Below, one piece after another: positions 34,428 to 42,410 of a DNA stretch of 48,766 nt (position 1 is the first letter of the stretch; each line of letters opens with the position of its first letter). The translations under genes and the position numbers were made by a program. The stretch is from contig PLRS01000040.1 in NCBI GenBank assembly GCA_003164035.1, forward strand, positions 641 through 49,406. The letters are read 5' to 3'. This DNA is from Bryobacterales bacterium. GTDB taxonomy: Bacteria > Acidobacteriota > Terriglobia > Bryobacterales > Bryobacteraceae. The notes below the pieces were generated by a model, which saw nothing but the letters and a program-made list of their open reading frames with translations, had not been told where the DNA came from and searched no databases.

Positions 34428-34979
34428 ATGGGAGAAACGGTTCGAGCGCTTGGAGGAATAGCCGGCTTGGGGTTGTGGCTGGCGGCCGGCTCTGTTCTAG
34501 CTGGAGGGAAGGAAATCGGACAGCCTCTATTCGTGATCGAGAGAAGCCTGAACGCCAACAGCGTGCATTACGATGCCAATCTCATGCCGAATGGAGAACT
34601 GGACCCGCGACAGCCCGTGGCGGCGTACTGGGTTATGGCCGACGAAAACGGCCGCCGTGAGGAGTTGACCGGGATCGAAAAGCGTTACGCCTATGGATTC
34701 ACCGTCGCGCCCAGCGACAATCCGCGGCGCTATCGCCTGCAACTGGCGGCGCAGCCGCAAAGGACCGTCTACGTGTACCGGCAGGGCGACACGGTTCGGG
34801 CCGAGACGACCATCGCCGGACGGCGGGCCTACCTGAAACGAATCTACGTGACTACGCACCGGGTGCTGGTGGTGCCGACGGTTCGCTATATCGAACTGTT
34901 CGGCGTCGACGCGGCTACCGGAGAAGAAGTTTCCGAGAAGGTAAACTCTGGCGGGGGCGATGGCAACATGGGTTACTGA
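34428..34979 (+). CDS. Exported DUF4833 protein
   Basis: A 183-aa protein with a signal peptide (ALGGIAGLGLWLAAGSVLAG, about residues 7-26), so it is exported to periplasm or surface. The mature domain starts LFVIERSLNANSVHYDANL and continues with PVAAYWVMADENGRREELTG and IEKRYAYGF, the usual landmarks of DUF4833. It ends with VPTVRYIELFGVDAATGEEV. The function of the family is unknown; it is a compact beta-rich domain. It is divergent from the sigma-like gene across a 196-bp gap and has no operon partner. The start at 34428 is the first ATG that gives a full signal peptide. Confidence 0.82.
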   Translation: MGETVRALGGIAGLGLWLAAGSVLAGGKEIGQPLFVIERSLNANSVHYDANLMPNGELDPRQPVAAYWVMADENGRREELTGIEKRYAYGFTVAPSDNPRRYRLQLAAQPQRTVYVYRQGDTVRAETTIAGRRAYLKRIYVTTHRVLVVPTVRYIELFGVDAATGEEVSEKVNSGGGDGNMGY

Positions 34980-35063
34980 GGCAGTCAAGTTGTGCCGGTC
35001 CTCGTGGGCCAACAGGTTCGGACGAAGCTCTTGGCAATAGCGCTTTTTCAGCGTTCGTATTTG
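34980..35063. other. Start of a 345-bp gene-free stretch before pxpA
   Basis: No gene between 34980 and 35324. The central part is the triple-hairpin repeat listed separately at 35064-35166; I see nothing else, apart from a presumed pxpA promoter that I could not locate. Confidence 0.5.
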
Positions 35064-35166
35064 GTGGGACAGGCCTCCCGGCCTGTCGTAGCCGCGAAGC
35101 GGCTAGCTGCCTTTCAGGCAGCTCTTCCCGTCGCGCGCCTGCCCGCCTATTTCGCGGACACTACGC
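35064..35166. repeat. Triple-hairpin dispersed repeat family B, copy 1
   Basis: Three consecutive perfect hairpins: CAGGCC-TCCC-GGCCTG (35070-35085), TAGCCGC-GAA-GCGGCTA (35089-35105) and GCTGCCT-TTC-AGGCAGC (35106-35122). Conserved flanks follow up to ATTTCGCGGACACTACGC. The same element occurs inverted at 41097-41212 with different stem sequences but kept pairing. Confidence 0.8.
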
Positions 35167-35324
35167 TATGCCGGCCCGTCCCGCCACCTTCCCATATGCC
35201 TCTAAGATCTGCATTGCCGCGCCCGGATCGCGGCGCATCCCTCAGCCTCCCGGTGCTCTCTCCGTTGTCTCAATTCCAGGGGAAGCCATAACCCACGCTA
35301 CCGGATTAATATGGAACCAGTACG

Positions 35325-36014
35325 ATGCGCGTGGATCTGAATTGCGACATGGGGGAACTGGAAGACGCCGCCCACGAAGCGGCCCTGATGGAGTGCGTCA
35401 CTTCCGCCAACATCGCCTGCGGCGCGCACGCCGGCGACGAAACCATTATGGAGCGGACCGCGCGCCTGGCCATCGCACGCGGGGTGCGCATCGGCGCCCA
35501 TCCGGGCTATCCCGACCGCGCCAACTTCGGGCGCTTCGAAATGGCGCTCACGCCGGCGGAAATCGAAGCGACGACGCTCGACCAGATCGCCCGGCTGGAA
35601 GCGATCGTGACGCGGCTGGGCGGCGCCATCGAATACGTAAAGGCGCACGGGGCCTTGTACAACGTGGCCGTGCGCAACCGTCAGGTGGCCGAAGCCATCG
35701 GCCGGGCGGTGGCGAAATGGAACCCGCAGGCGCGGCTGTTCGGACTGGCGGGCTCGCCCATGCTCGAAGTCTGGCGCGGCATGGGCCTGGCCGTTGCGGC
35801 CGAAGCGTTCGCCGACCGCTGCTACGAGCCGGATGGTTCGCTGCGTAACCGCAAGCTCCCCGGCGCGCTGATTACCGACGCGGAAGCCGCCGCAAGCCAG
35901 GCTGTCGCCCTGGCGCGCGCCGGCGCCGATACCATCTGCGTGCATGGCGATACCCCCGGCGCCGTCGGGATTCTGAAGGCCTGCCGGGCGGCGTTGGCTG
36001 GCGCCGGACTGTAG
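35325..36014 (+). CDS. pxpA: LamB/YcsF family protein (5-oxoprolinase subunit A)
   Basis: A 229-aa cytosolic protein of the LamB/YcsF family, subunit A of the PxpABC ATP-dependent 5-oxoprolinase, which removes the toxic by-product 5-oxoproline. Family marks: DLNCDMGE at the very start, TSANIACGAHAGDE, IGAHPGYPDRANFGR, YVKAHGALYN and, near the end, ICVHGDTPGAV. It is slightly shorter than the usual 245-255 aa but has all the main motifs. PxpB and PxpC, normally next to it, are absent from the window, so function as an oxoprolinase would need distant partners. It lies between repeat B and the PadR gene. Confidence 0.93.
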   Translation: MRVDLNCDMGELEDAAHEAALMECVTSANIACGAHAGDETIMERTARLAIARGVRIGAHPGYPDRANFGRFEMALTPAEIEATTLDQIARLEAIVTRLGGAIEYVKAHGALYNVAVRNRQVAEAIGRAVAKWNPQARLFGLAGSPMLEVWRGMGLAVAAEAFADRCYEPDGSLRNRKLPGALITDAEAAASQAVALARAGADTICVHGDTPGAVGILKACRAALAGAGL

Positions 36015-36079
36015 CCGCTTTCCCCCGCGCTCCCCAGTCAGCTACCCATAGCTGGTTCTGTATGGTACGCTAGGGATCG

Positions 36080-36415
36080 ATGCCGAAGCACCAGAACGAC
36101 CGCCTCCAGGGCACACTCGACCTGCTGATTCTCAAGGTGCTGGCTAAGTCCAAGGCTTCGCACGGATATGCCATCGCCCAGCGCATCCACGAGCTGACCC
36201 AAGATCGCCTGCGGATCGAAGAGGGATCTCTTTATCCGGCGCTGCATCGCATGGCGAACGAAAAGTGGCTAAAGGCGGAATGGGGAGTCACCGAGACGCA
36301 TCGTAAGGCCCGCTTTTACCGAATCACGCCTTTGGGGCTGAAACAATTAGAGCAGGAACAGGATCGCTGGCTCGATCTGAGTGATGCAGTGTCGCGTGTT
36401 TTGAAATTCGCTTAG
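36080..36415 (+). CDS. PadR-family transcriptional regulator
   Basis: A 111-aa winged-helix repressor. The signature is clear: LQGTLDLLILKVL, HGYAIAQRI, RIEEGSLYPALHRM, EWG and ARFYRITPLGLKQLEQE. Small PadR proteins act as dimers and often respond to cell-envelope stress or small aromatic compounds. In Acidobacteria this gene type is usually followed by one ABC-type permease (ADOP). Here the permease gene is broken, so the regulator may have lost its main target. A strong hairpin element separates it from that remnant. Start ATG at 36080; the region upstream (GGTACGCTAGGGATCG) has a weak Shine-Dalgarno. Confidence 0.93.
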   Translation: MPKHQNDRLQGTLDLLILKVLAKSKASHGYAIAQRIHELTQDRLRIEEGSLYPALHRMANEKWLKAEWGVTETHRKARFYRITPLGLKQLEQEQDRWLDLSDAVSRVLKFA

Positions 36416-36450
36416 TACTCACCTTGGGAATTACAGTGACGTGTTTCAGT

Positions 36451-36524
36451 GGGCAACCGCTCCCTTACGGTCGCGGCTCGGAAACGCGCGAAACCGAGCC
36501 GCGACCGTAAGGGAGCGGTTGCCC
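36451..36524. repeat. Family A core hairpin between padR and permease remnant
   Basis: Perfect 31-bp inverted arms (36451-36481 and 36494-36524) with a 12-nt loop, almost the same sequence as the inner arms at 31914-32009. The outer ends differ from the full element: GTGACGTGTTTC on the left and GAAATGCGTTAC on the right are themselves imperfect inverted repeats. It would make a very stable hairpin in the padR transcript. Confidence 0.85.
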
Positions 36525-36563
36525 GGAAATGCGTTACAGAACTTATGAACTTAGGAGGGTCCG

Positions 36564-38158
36564 GTGTCTGTGTTGACCAGAATCTGGAACGGCATTTTCT
36601 CGCGGAGAGTCGATAAAGCCCTTGAGCAAGAGATGGAAACCCATCTCAGTTTGCTGATGGAAGACGCTCGCGCGCGAGGGTTGAACGACAAAGAAGCCAT
36701 GGCGGAGGCGCGCCGGCGCTTTGGCAGCCACGCCAGGCACTTTGAGAGCACTCGCGACGCAGACGTTTCCCGCTGGCTCGACGAGCTTGGCCAGGACATG
36801 CGTTTTGCGTTGCGCCAGACGCGAAGGAATTCCGGATTCACGATCATTGCCGTACTGGCGATTGGCCTAGGAATCGGTGCAGTGACAACCATCTTCAGCC
36901 TGGTGGACGCCGTCCTGATTCGCTCTCTTCCGTATTCCCATCCGGAGAGCCTCGTCTATCTTTGGACGCCCAATCCGCAAGCCGGTCCGGCGGTTCCGAA
37001 AGAGCTCCCGCCGAGCTTTCCCGACTTTTACGATTGGCAGCGTTCGAGCCACTCGTTTGTTTCCCTGGCCACCCTTCGCCAGCGAGCGGTCAATGTGACG
37101 AGTGGCGATTCGGTGAAGCGGCTCGGGGGCGCCTTCGTCAGTGCCGGCTTTTTTGAAACGCTTGGGGCGAAGCCGCGGCTCGGCCGGACCATCGGCCAGG
37201 CGGACGACTTGCCCGGGGAGGGAAACGTCGTCGTCATCGGCGACGCAATATGGCACGAAGTCTTCTCGGGCAGACGCGACGCCATCGGCAAGACCCTGAC
37301 GATCGACCGTCGGAAATACACCGTCATCGGCGTCATGCCGAAGCCGTTCGGCTACCCGTTCGAAGGCGGTATTCCTTACAGCGGCGCCATGGGCATTCAG
37401 CGGAAGGACCTGTGGATGCCGCTCGCTCTCAGCGATGTTCAAAAGACCGACCGCAGAGCTGTCGACGGTGGTGATGCCGTTATCGGGCGTCTCGGCCGGG
37501 GTGTTTCCCTCCAGCAGGCGCAGCGCGAGCTTTCCCTCATCGAGAAACGCTTGGACGCCCTCAATCCGCCGGGTTGGATGCAAGGCTGGCAAGCGCTAGT
37601 TGTCTCGCTGACGGATACGATCTTCGGCCCGGTGACACGGATGTTGTGGCTGCTGATGGGAGCGGTTGGGCTGGTCCTTCTGATCGCCTGCGGAAATATC
37701 GGCAACCTGCTGCTGGCCAGGGTAACTGGAAGACTCGAAGAGATCGCCGTTCGCGCCGGCCTTGGCGCCGGACACGGCCGGCTCGCCCGACAGTTGCTCA
37801 CCGAGTCCCTGTTATTGGCATTGCTCGGGGGCGCGCTGGGCATCGCGCTGGCGTTGGGCGGGGTTCGCGCGCTGGCGCAGCTCAATCCAGGCAACATCCC
37901 GCGTTTTGAGCAGACTTCCGTCAACCTGCCGGTCGACAGGGGCTGGGCTTAGTTGCGATTGGGCTGGTAATCGGCGTTGCGGGTGCGCTGGCGCTGACGC
38001 AAACGATCAGAACGTGGCTGTTCGGCGTCGTCCCAAACGATCTGGCCACTTTCGTTCTGCTCCCGCCGCTGATTCTTGCGGTAGCCGGTTGCGCCTGCAT
38101 TTTCCCGGCGCGCAGGGCAAGCCGCGTGGATCCGGCAACGGCAATCAGAAACGAATGA
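36564..38158 (+). pseudogene. ADOP-type ABC permease, internally deleted and frameshifted
   Basis: The first 462 codons (to a TAG at 37950-37952) match the N-terminal half of acidobacterial duplicated permeases. They comprise a prefix domain (ALEQEMETHLSLLMEDARAR), a membrane helix (FTIIAVLAIGLGIGAVTTIF), a MacB-type periplasmic domain, and the first FtsX unit with TGRLEEIAVRAGLGAGHGRL. After SVNLPV the reading frame breaks. From 37946, in another frame, 70 residues to the TGA at 38156-38158 match the extreme C-terminus of the same family (GLVIGVAGALALTQTIRTWL, then PARRASRVDPATAIRNE). The second periplasmic and FtsX half, about 330-350 residues, is missing. One deletion that joined the ends out of frame explains everything. 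The truncated product might be made but would lack half the permease. Confidence 0.85.
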
Positions 38159-38185
38159 TCGATCGAGAGACCCACGGGCTTGTTG

Positions 38186-38597
38186 CTAGCGCGACCAGGA
38201 GAATCCCATCCACAGGACGTGGTTATCGATGCCCGGATTCACGGCGGTGGTATTGGCGTTCGATATGCGCCGGAGCGTAAAATATGCCGAACGCCCCGGC
38301 GGGCGCGGGGATATAGTAAGTTTGCTTCGGCTGGAAGAGGATGGCCGCGGGAAGGACGGTTGCGGTATAGGAGATGGCAACCGAGTTCCGCAGCCAGCAG
38401 CGATAGCTATAGGCGAAACCGGCGATGGCGAACTGGCGATCGGGCGCCCGACCAACGAGGAAAGTGGAAGTATCGGGCGAATAGCCGGCCAGGAATTCGA
38501 AATCGTCGCGCGGCTCCCTGGTTGCTTCCGAGCACAGCCCTGCGCGAGCGGCGACCGGTGCCAGGCACAAGATCAGCCAGAGGAGTCGAGCCGTCAT
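38186..38597 (-). pseudogene. PagL-like lipid A deacylase (acyloxyacyl hydrolase) remnant
   Basis: From the ATG at 38597 there is a signal peptide (TARLLWLILCLAPVAARA), then DDFEFLAGYSPDTS, FAIAGFAYSYRCWL and TATVLPAAILFQP, like the N-terminal strands of outer-membrane PagL-type proteins. That frame ends at 38223. In another frame, near 38290-38186, the C-terminus of the same family follows: RRISNANTTAVNPGIDNHVL and WMGFSWSR. The middle (some 70-80 residues) is lost. In the family this segment reads H-x-S-N; here the catalytic His position is Arg (CGC, one step from CAC). So it has both a frame-breaking deletion and an active-site change. The family assignment is from remembered motifs. Confidence 0.65.
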
Positions 38598-38744
38598 TTC
38601 GCGCGACCGGGTCGCGTAGGCAATCTCCCGCATAGCCTCATCGTACGCGACGACGGGGGCACGGCGGCGAGCGCGCCCTTGGCGGCTATTGAGTTTGGGC
38701 GGGAAAGAGGCTATGGTGTCGGGTGGCCAACGCGAGGTGGCCGT

Positions 38745-39803
38745 ATGCGTATTCGGCGCGGCGGTTGGATCTGTGTGTGCTGCTTTTCCCTTGTCTCCGG
38801 ATTCGCTCAGCAGAGCGGATCGGCCGGCGGGTCCGCACCGCCCGGTACCGCGGGCCGCCCGATGACTCTCGACGTGGCTGTGACGGACAAGGCCGGAAGG
38901 CCGGTCTCCGGTCTGCAACAACAGGACTTTACACTTCTGGACAACAAACTGCCGCAGAAGATCCTGTCCTTCGATGCCGTGACCGCGGCGCCTGGTCCAC
39001 CCGTGGAAGTCATTTTGCTCGTCGACGAGGTGAACATTCAATTCACAAAGCTAGGGTCCGAGCGGGAACAGATCGAGAGGTTTCTAAGCGGAAACGGCGG
39101 CGCGCTTCCCCATCCTGTCTTGCTGGTCTTTTTTGGCGATTCGGGCCTGACCTTTGGAAGCGGGCCTTCCCGGGATGGAGACGCATTGATCGCGGAGTTG
39201 CGCCGGGAATGGCCGAGCCTGCGCACTATTGGCAAATCACAGGGAATTTACGGCGACCAGGAACGGCTGCACTTGTCGATCCACGCACTCCAGCGGCTCA
39301 TCGATTATGGGCTAACCAGGCCCGGACGAAAGCTCGTCGTCTGGGTCAGTCCGGGTTGGCCTATTCTCGCCGGCCCCGATCTGCAGTTGACCTTCAGGGA
39401 GAAACAGGGGATTTTCGTCTCTGTTGTCAATCTCTCCGCCGGTCTGCGAGAGGCTCGCATTACCCTATATGCCGTGGACCCGTTGGGCCTGGAGGATGCG
39501 GCCGAATTGCGAACCTCGGAATACAAGCAGTACCTGAAGGGAGTGAAAAGAGTCGGGCAGGCGCAGATGGGTGACGTGGCGCTGCAGGTTCTGGCGGCTC
39601 AAAGCGGCGGCCGGGTTCTTAATTCTTCCAACGATGTGGCGGGCGAGATCCTCGCGTGTATTGCAGACGCGAACGCGTCTTACATCCTTTCTTTCGGCAG
39701 CCTCGCCGGGAATGGTCCCGACGAGTACCACGCGCTCGATATTAAGATCGATAAGCCCGGGTTAGCGGCGCGCACCCGGTCCGGGTATTACGCCCAGCCA
39801 TAG
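38745..39803 (+). CDS. Secreted VWFA-related Acidobacterial domain protein, copy 1
   Basis: 352 aa, with ATG at 38745 after GAGGTGG. The frame runs back to 38229 but that stretch only mirrors the PagL remnant. Signal peptide: WICVCCFSLVSGFA. The domain begins TLDVAVTDKAGRPVSGLQQQ and continues DFTLLDN, the usual opening of this acidobacterial family, then the von Willebrand A fold: VEVILLVDEVN, KLVVWVSPGWPIL, and ARITLYAVDPLG. The classic metal site DxSxS is DEVNI here, as in many relatives, so metal-dependent binding is doubtful. It ends DIKIDKPGLAARTRSGYYAQ. The role is unknown; the family is thought to be extracytoplasmic. It forms a tandem duplicate with the next gene. Confidence 0.9.
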   Translation: MRIRRGGWICVCCFSLVSGFAQQSGSAGGSAPPGTAGRPMTLDVAVTDKAGRPVSGLQQQDFTLLDNKLPQKILSFDAVTAAPGPPVEVILLVDEVNIQFTKLGSEREQIERFLSGNGGALPHPVLLVFFGDSGLTFGSGPSRDGDALIAELRREWPSLRTIGKSQGIYGDQERLHLSIHALQRLIDYGLTRPGRKLVVWVSPGWPILAGPDLQLTFREKQGIFVSVVNLSAGLREARITLYAVDPLGLEDAAELRTSEYKQYLKGVKRVGQAQMGDVALQVLAAQSGGRVLNSSNDVAGEILACIADANASYILSFGSLAGNGPDEYHALDIKIDKPGLAARTRSGYYAQP

Positions 39804-39876
39804 CTCGCTCTCAAGGGCTATTGAGTTTGGGCCACGAGGGGATTATTGTGTCAGATGGTCAATGCGAGGAGGTCCA

Positions 39877-40920
39877 ATGCGTACTCGGTGCGGCGGGTTG
39901 GTCTGCGTACTCTGGCTTTCCCTTGTTTCAGGATTTGCTCAACAGAACGGTGTCCCGCCCGGCAGTGCGCGTCGCCCCATGACGCTCGACGTGGCCGTGA
40001 CGGACAAGGCTGGAAAGGCGGTTTCGGGCCTGCAACAACAGGACTTTACGCTCCTGGATAACAAACTGCCGCAGAAGATCCTTTCCTTCGATGCCGTGAC
40101 CGCGGCGGCCGATCCGCCCGTGGAAGTCATTTTGCTCGTCGACGAGGTGAACACAACATTCACAAAGATGGGTTCGGAGCGGGATCAAATTGAGAGGTTT
40201 CTACGGGGAAACGGCGGCGCGCTTACCCGGCCGGTGTCGATGGTTTTCCTGGCCGATTCGGGAATGACCGTTGGGGGGGCGCCATCCCAGGATGGAAACG
40301 CCCTGATCGCGGATTTGCGCCAAAAATGGCCCGCGCTGCGCACCGTTGGCAGGTCGCAAGGAATTTACGGCGCCGAGGAGCGGCTGGAGTTGTCTCTCCA
40401 CGGGCTCCAACAGCTCATCGATTATGGACAAACCAGGCCCGGACGAAAGCTGGTAGTTTGGATCAGCCCGGGTTGGCCCATTCTGTCCGGCCCGAACCTG
40501 CAGATAACCCCCAAACAGCAGCGGCAGATTTTCGACTCCATTGTCGGTTTCTCGGACGGGCTGCGACAGGCCCGCATTACTCTTTATGCCGCGGACCCGC
40601 TGGGTGTGGAGGACGCGGCCGGATTCCGAACCTTCGAATATAAGGCGTTTCTAAAGGGGATGAAGACGGCGGGCCAAGTTCAGTTTGGCAACCTGGCACT
40701 GCAGGTTCTCGCGGCTCAAAGTGGAGGCCGGGTTCTCAATTCATCCAACGATGTGGCGGGCGAGATCGCGGCGTGTATTGCCGACGCGAACGCGTTTTAC
40801 GTCCTCTCTTTCGACAGTCTCCCCGGCGACGGCCCGGACGAGTACCACGCGCTCGATATTAAGATCGACAGGCCTGGAGTAACGGCGCGCACCCGGTCCG
40901 GGTATTACGCCCAGCCATAG
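39877..40920 (+). CDS. Secreted VWFA-related Acidobacterial domain protein, copy 2
   Basis: 347 aa, with ATG at 39877 after GGAGG. It is very similar to the preceding gene through the whole length, including the C-terminal 20 residues and the DEVN form of the metal site. Differences cluster in the region after ILLVDEVN and in the middle (IVGFSDGLRQ against VVNLSAGLRE). The linker after the signal peptide is 5 residues shorter. The upstream 60 bp are also duplicated (CTATTGAGTTTGGG at 38689 and 39820), so both copies may have the same promoter and be expressed separately. Many changes are silent, which suggests both copies are under selection. Confidence 0.9.
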   Translation: MRTRCGGLVCVLWLSLVSGFAQQNGVPPGSARRPMTLDVAVTDKAGKAVSGLQQQDFTLLDNKLPQKILSFDAVTAAADPPVEVILLVDEVNTTFTKMGSERDQIERFLRGNGGALTRPVSMVFLADSGMTVGGAPSQDGNALIADLRQKWPALRTVGRSQGIYGAEERLELSLHGLQQLIDYGQTRPGRKLVVWISPGWPILSGPNLQITPKQQRQIFDSIVGFSDGLRQARITLYAADPLGVEDAAGFRTFEYKAFLKGMKTAGQVQFGNLALQVLAAQSGGRVLNSSNDVAGEIAACIADANAFYVLSFDSLPGDGPDEYHALDIKIDRPGVTARTRSGYYAQP

Positions 40921-41096
40921 CGTTAGTTCCATCGTCGGGTTGGGAACACCTCGAACGCTGCCGGAGTGCTGGAAGCCTCGGAACTGGGAATGAGGCTCCG
41001 CCTCGAGGTGCGAATCGAGGATGAGAGGAGCGACCGGTCAGTGCCTCTGCCGCAACATGCCCCGATCAAATTGGACTTGCAGTCACTGAGCTTCTA
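40921..41096. other. Non-coding gap after the VWFA pair
   Basis: Part of a 326-bp gene-free region between convergent genes. A small palindrome GAGGCTCCGCCTC occurs; no gene or clear terminator is seen. The rest is the triple-hairpin repeat at 41097-41212. Confidence 0.5.
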
Positions 41097-41212
41097 GCGT
41101 GGTGTCCACGAAATAGGTGGGCAGGTGGGCAACGGGAAGAGCCGGCTTTCAGCCGGCCTAGAGCCGCGAAGCGGCTCTTCCGGCCAGCGACTGGCTAGGA
41201 GGCCTGTCCCAC
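41097..41212. repeat. Triple-hairpin dispersed repeat family B, copy 2 (inverted)
   Basis: An inverted copy of 35064-35166. Its hairpins are GCCGGCT-TTC-AGCCGGC (41141-41157), AGAGCCGC-GAA-GCGGCTCT (41160-41178) and GCCAG-CGA-CTGGC (41183-41195). The flanks (GGCCTGTCCCAC and GTGTCCACGAAATAGG) are conserved, while the stem sequences differ from copy 1 yet remain complementary. Confidence 0.8.
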
Positions 41213-41246
41213 CCGGAACTCAATTCCGGTTTTTGGTCACTGCTTG

Positions 41247-42410
41247 TCACACTACTTCCAGGATCAGGCACTTCAAATAGTGCGTTTCGGGGACGGTCAA
41301 TAGAATAGGATGGTCCTGGCTCTGGGTGCGGCGCTCCAGTATGCGCAGGGTCTTGCCGGCGTCGAGCGCGGCCTGAGCAACCACTTCGAGCAGCATGGCT
41401 TCGCCGATGTGGTGGGAGCAGGAGCATGTCACCAGAATTCCGCCGGCGCTGAGCAGGCGCAGGGCGCGCAGGTTGATTTCCTTATAGCCCGCCGCGGCGG
41501 CATCCAGATTCCGGCGCGATTTGGCGAAAGCCGGAGGGTCCAGCACCACCAGCGAGAACTGGCGGCGCGCCGAGGCATAGCTCGCGAGCAGATCGAAGAC
41601 GTCGGCCTGGCGGAAATCGATATTGCCGATGCCGTTCGAGCGGGCATTGGCTTTGGCTCGGTCGAGCGCCGCGGCCGAGCTATCCGCGGCTTCGACGCTT
41701 TCCACCTTGGGAGCGAGGTGCAGGGCAAATCCGCCGGTGGAGGTGAAACAATCGAGCGCTTTCCCGGTCTTGGCGTAGCGCGCCGCGGCGAGGTAATTCT
41801 CGCGCTGATCGAGGAAGATGCCGGTTTTCTGCCCGTGAACCAGATCGGCGGTCAGGGAGAGCCCGTTCATCGAAACCGAAACCGACGCGGGAATTTCGCC
41901 GCTGACGACCTTCGATTCGAGCGGTAGATTTTCCTTGGAGCGCACGGAAACATCGTTGCGCGCGATGATGCCTTTGGGGTTGAAGATTTCCTCGAGACAG
42001 CTCGCGATTTCGGGAAGGGCGCGGTCCATGCCCTGGTCCAGGGTTTGCAGCACCAGGTAATCGGCGTAGCGGTCGACGACCAACGCGGGCAGCAGGTCGG
42101 CCTCGCCGTGGACCACCCGATACGCGTCCGAACCGGTGACGACGGCGCGGCGGTGAGCCTCGGCCGCGCGCAGACGCTGGAGGAAAAACTCGCGGCCCGT
42201 CTCCTCGACCTTGGACGATAACATGCGCAAGGCGATCTGCGAGGTGGAGCTGTAATGGGCGGTGCCGAGCGGGCGCCCGTTGGGCTCGAGAACCGTGACC
42301 GGGTCGCCCGGCTGCGCGCCGCCGAGGTCCGTCACGTCGCTCGAGAAAATCCACGGATGACCGGAAGCGACGCGATTGGCAGCCTTACGATTTACTTTAA
42401 CTTGGGTCAT
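41247..42410 (-). CDS. rlmI: RlmI-type 23S rRNA (cytosine-C5) methyltransferase
   Basis: 387 aa, starting at the ATG at 42410 (MTQVKVNRKAANRVASGHPW) after GAGGC. The N-terminal PUA domain (1-80) has HPWIFSSDVTDL and PGDPVTVLEPNGRPLG. The middle domain includes VVHGEADLLPALVVDRYADY. The SAM-dependent methyltransferase domain shows motif I LDCFTSTGGFALHLA, motif IV VVLDPPAFAKS and the Cys motif VI TCSCSHH. This matches RlmI/YccW, which methylates C1962 of 23S rRNA in E. coli; the exact target in this organism is inferred. A monocistronic housekeeping-type gene between two repeat-rich stretches. Confidence 0.9.
   Translation of the reverse strand: MTQVKVNRKAANRVASGHPWIFSSDVTDLGGAQPGDPVTVLEPNGRPLGTAHYSSTSQIALRMLSSKVEETGREFFLQRLRAAEAHRRAVVTGSDAYRVVHGEADLLPALVVDRYADYLVLQTLDQGMDRALPEIASCLEEIFNPKGIIARNDVSVRSKENLPLESKVVSGEIPASVSVSMNGLSLTADLVHGQKTGIFLDQRENYLAAARYAKTGKALDCFTSTGGFALHLAPKVESVEAADSSAAALDRAKANARSNGIGNIDFRQADVFDLLASYASARRQFSLVVLDPPAFAKSRRNLDAAAAGYKEINLRALRLLSAGGILVTCSCSHHIGEAMLLEVVAQAALDAGKTLRILERRTQSQDHPILLTVPETHYLKCLILEVV

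Noticed and set aside
38229-38744. 172-residue N-terminal extension of the first VWFA-related protein
   Set aside because: It runs antisense to the PagL remnant; a signal peptide and Shine-Dalgarno place the true start at 38745.
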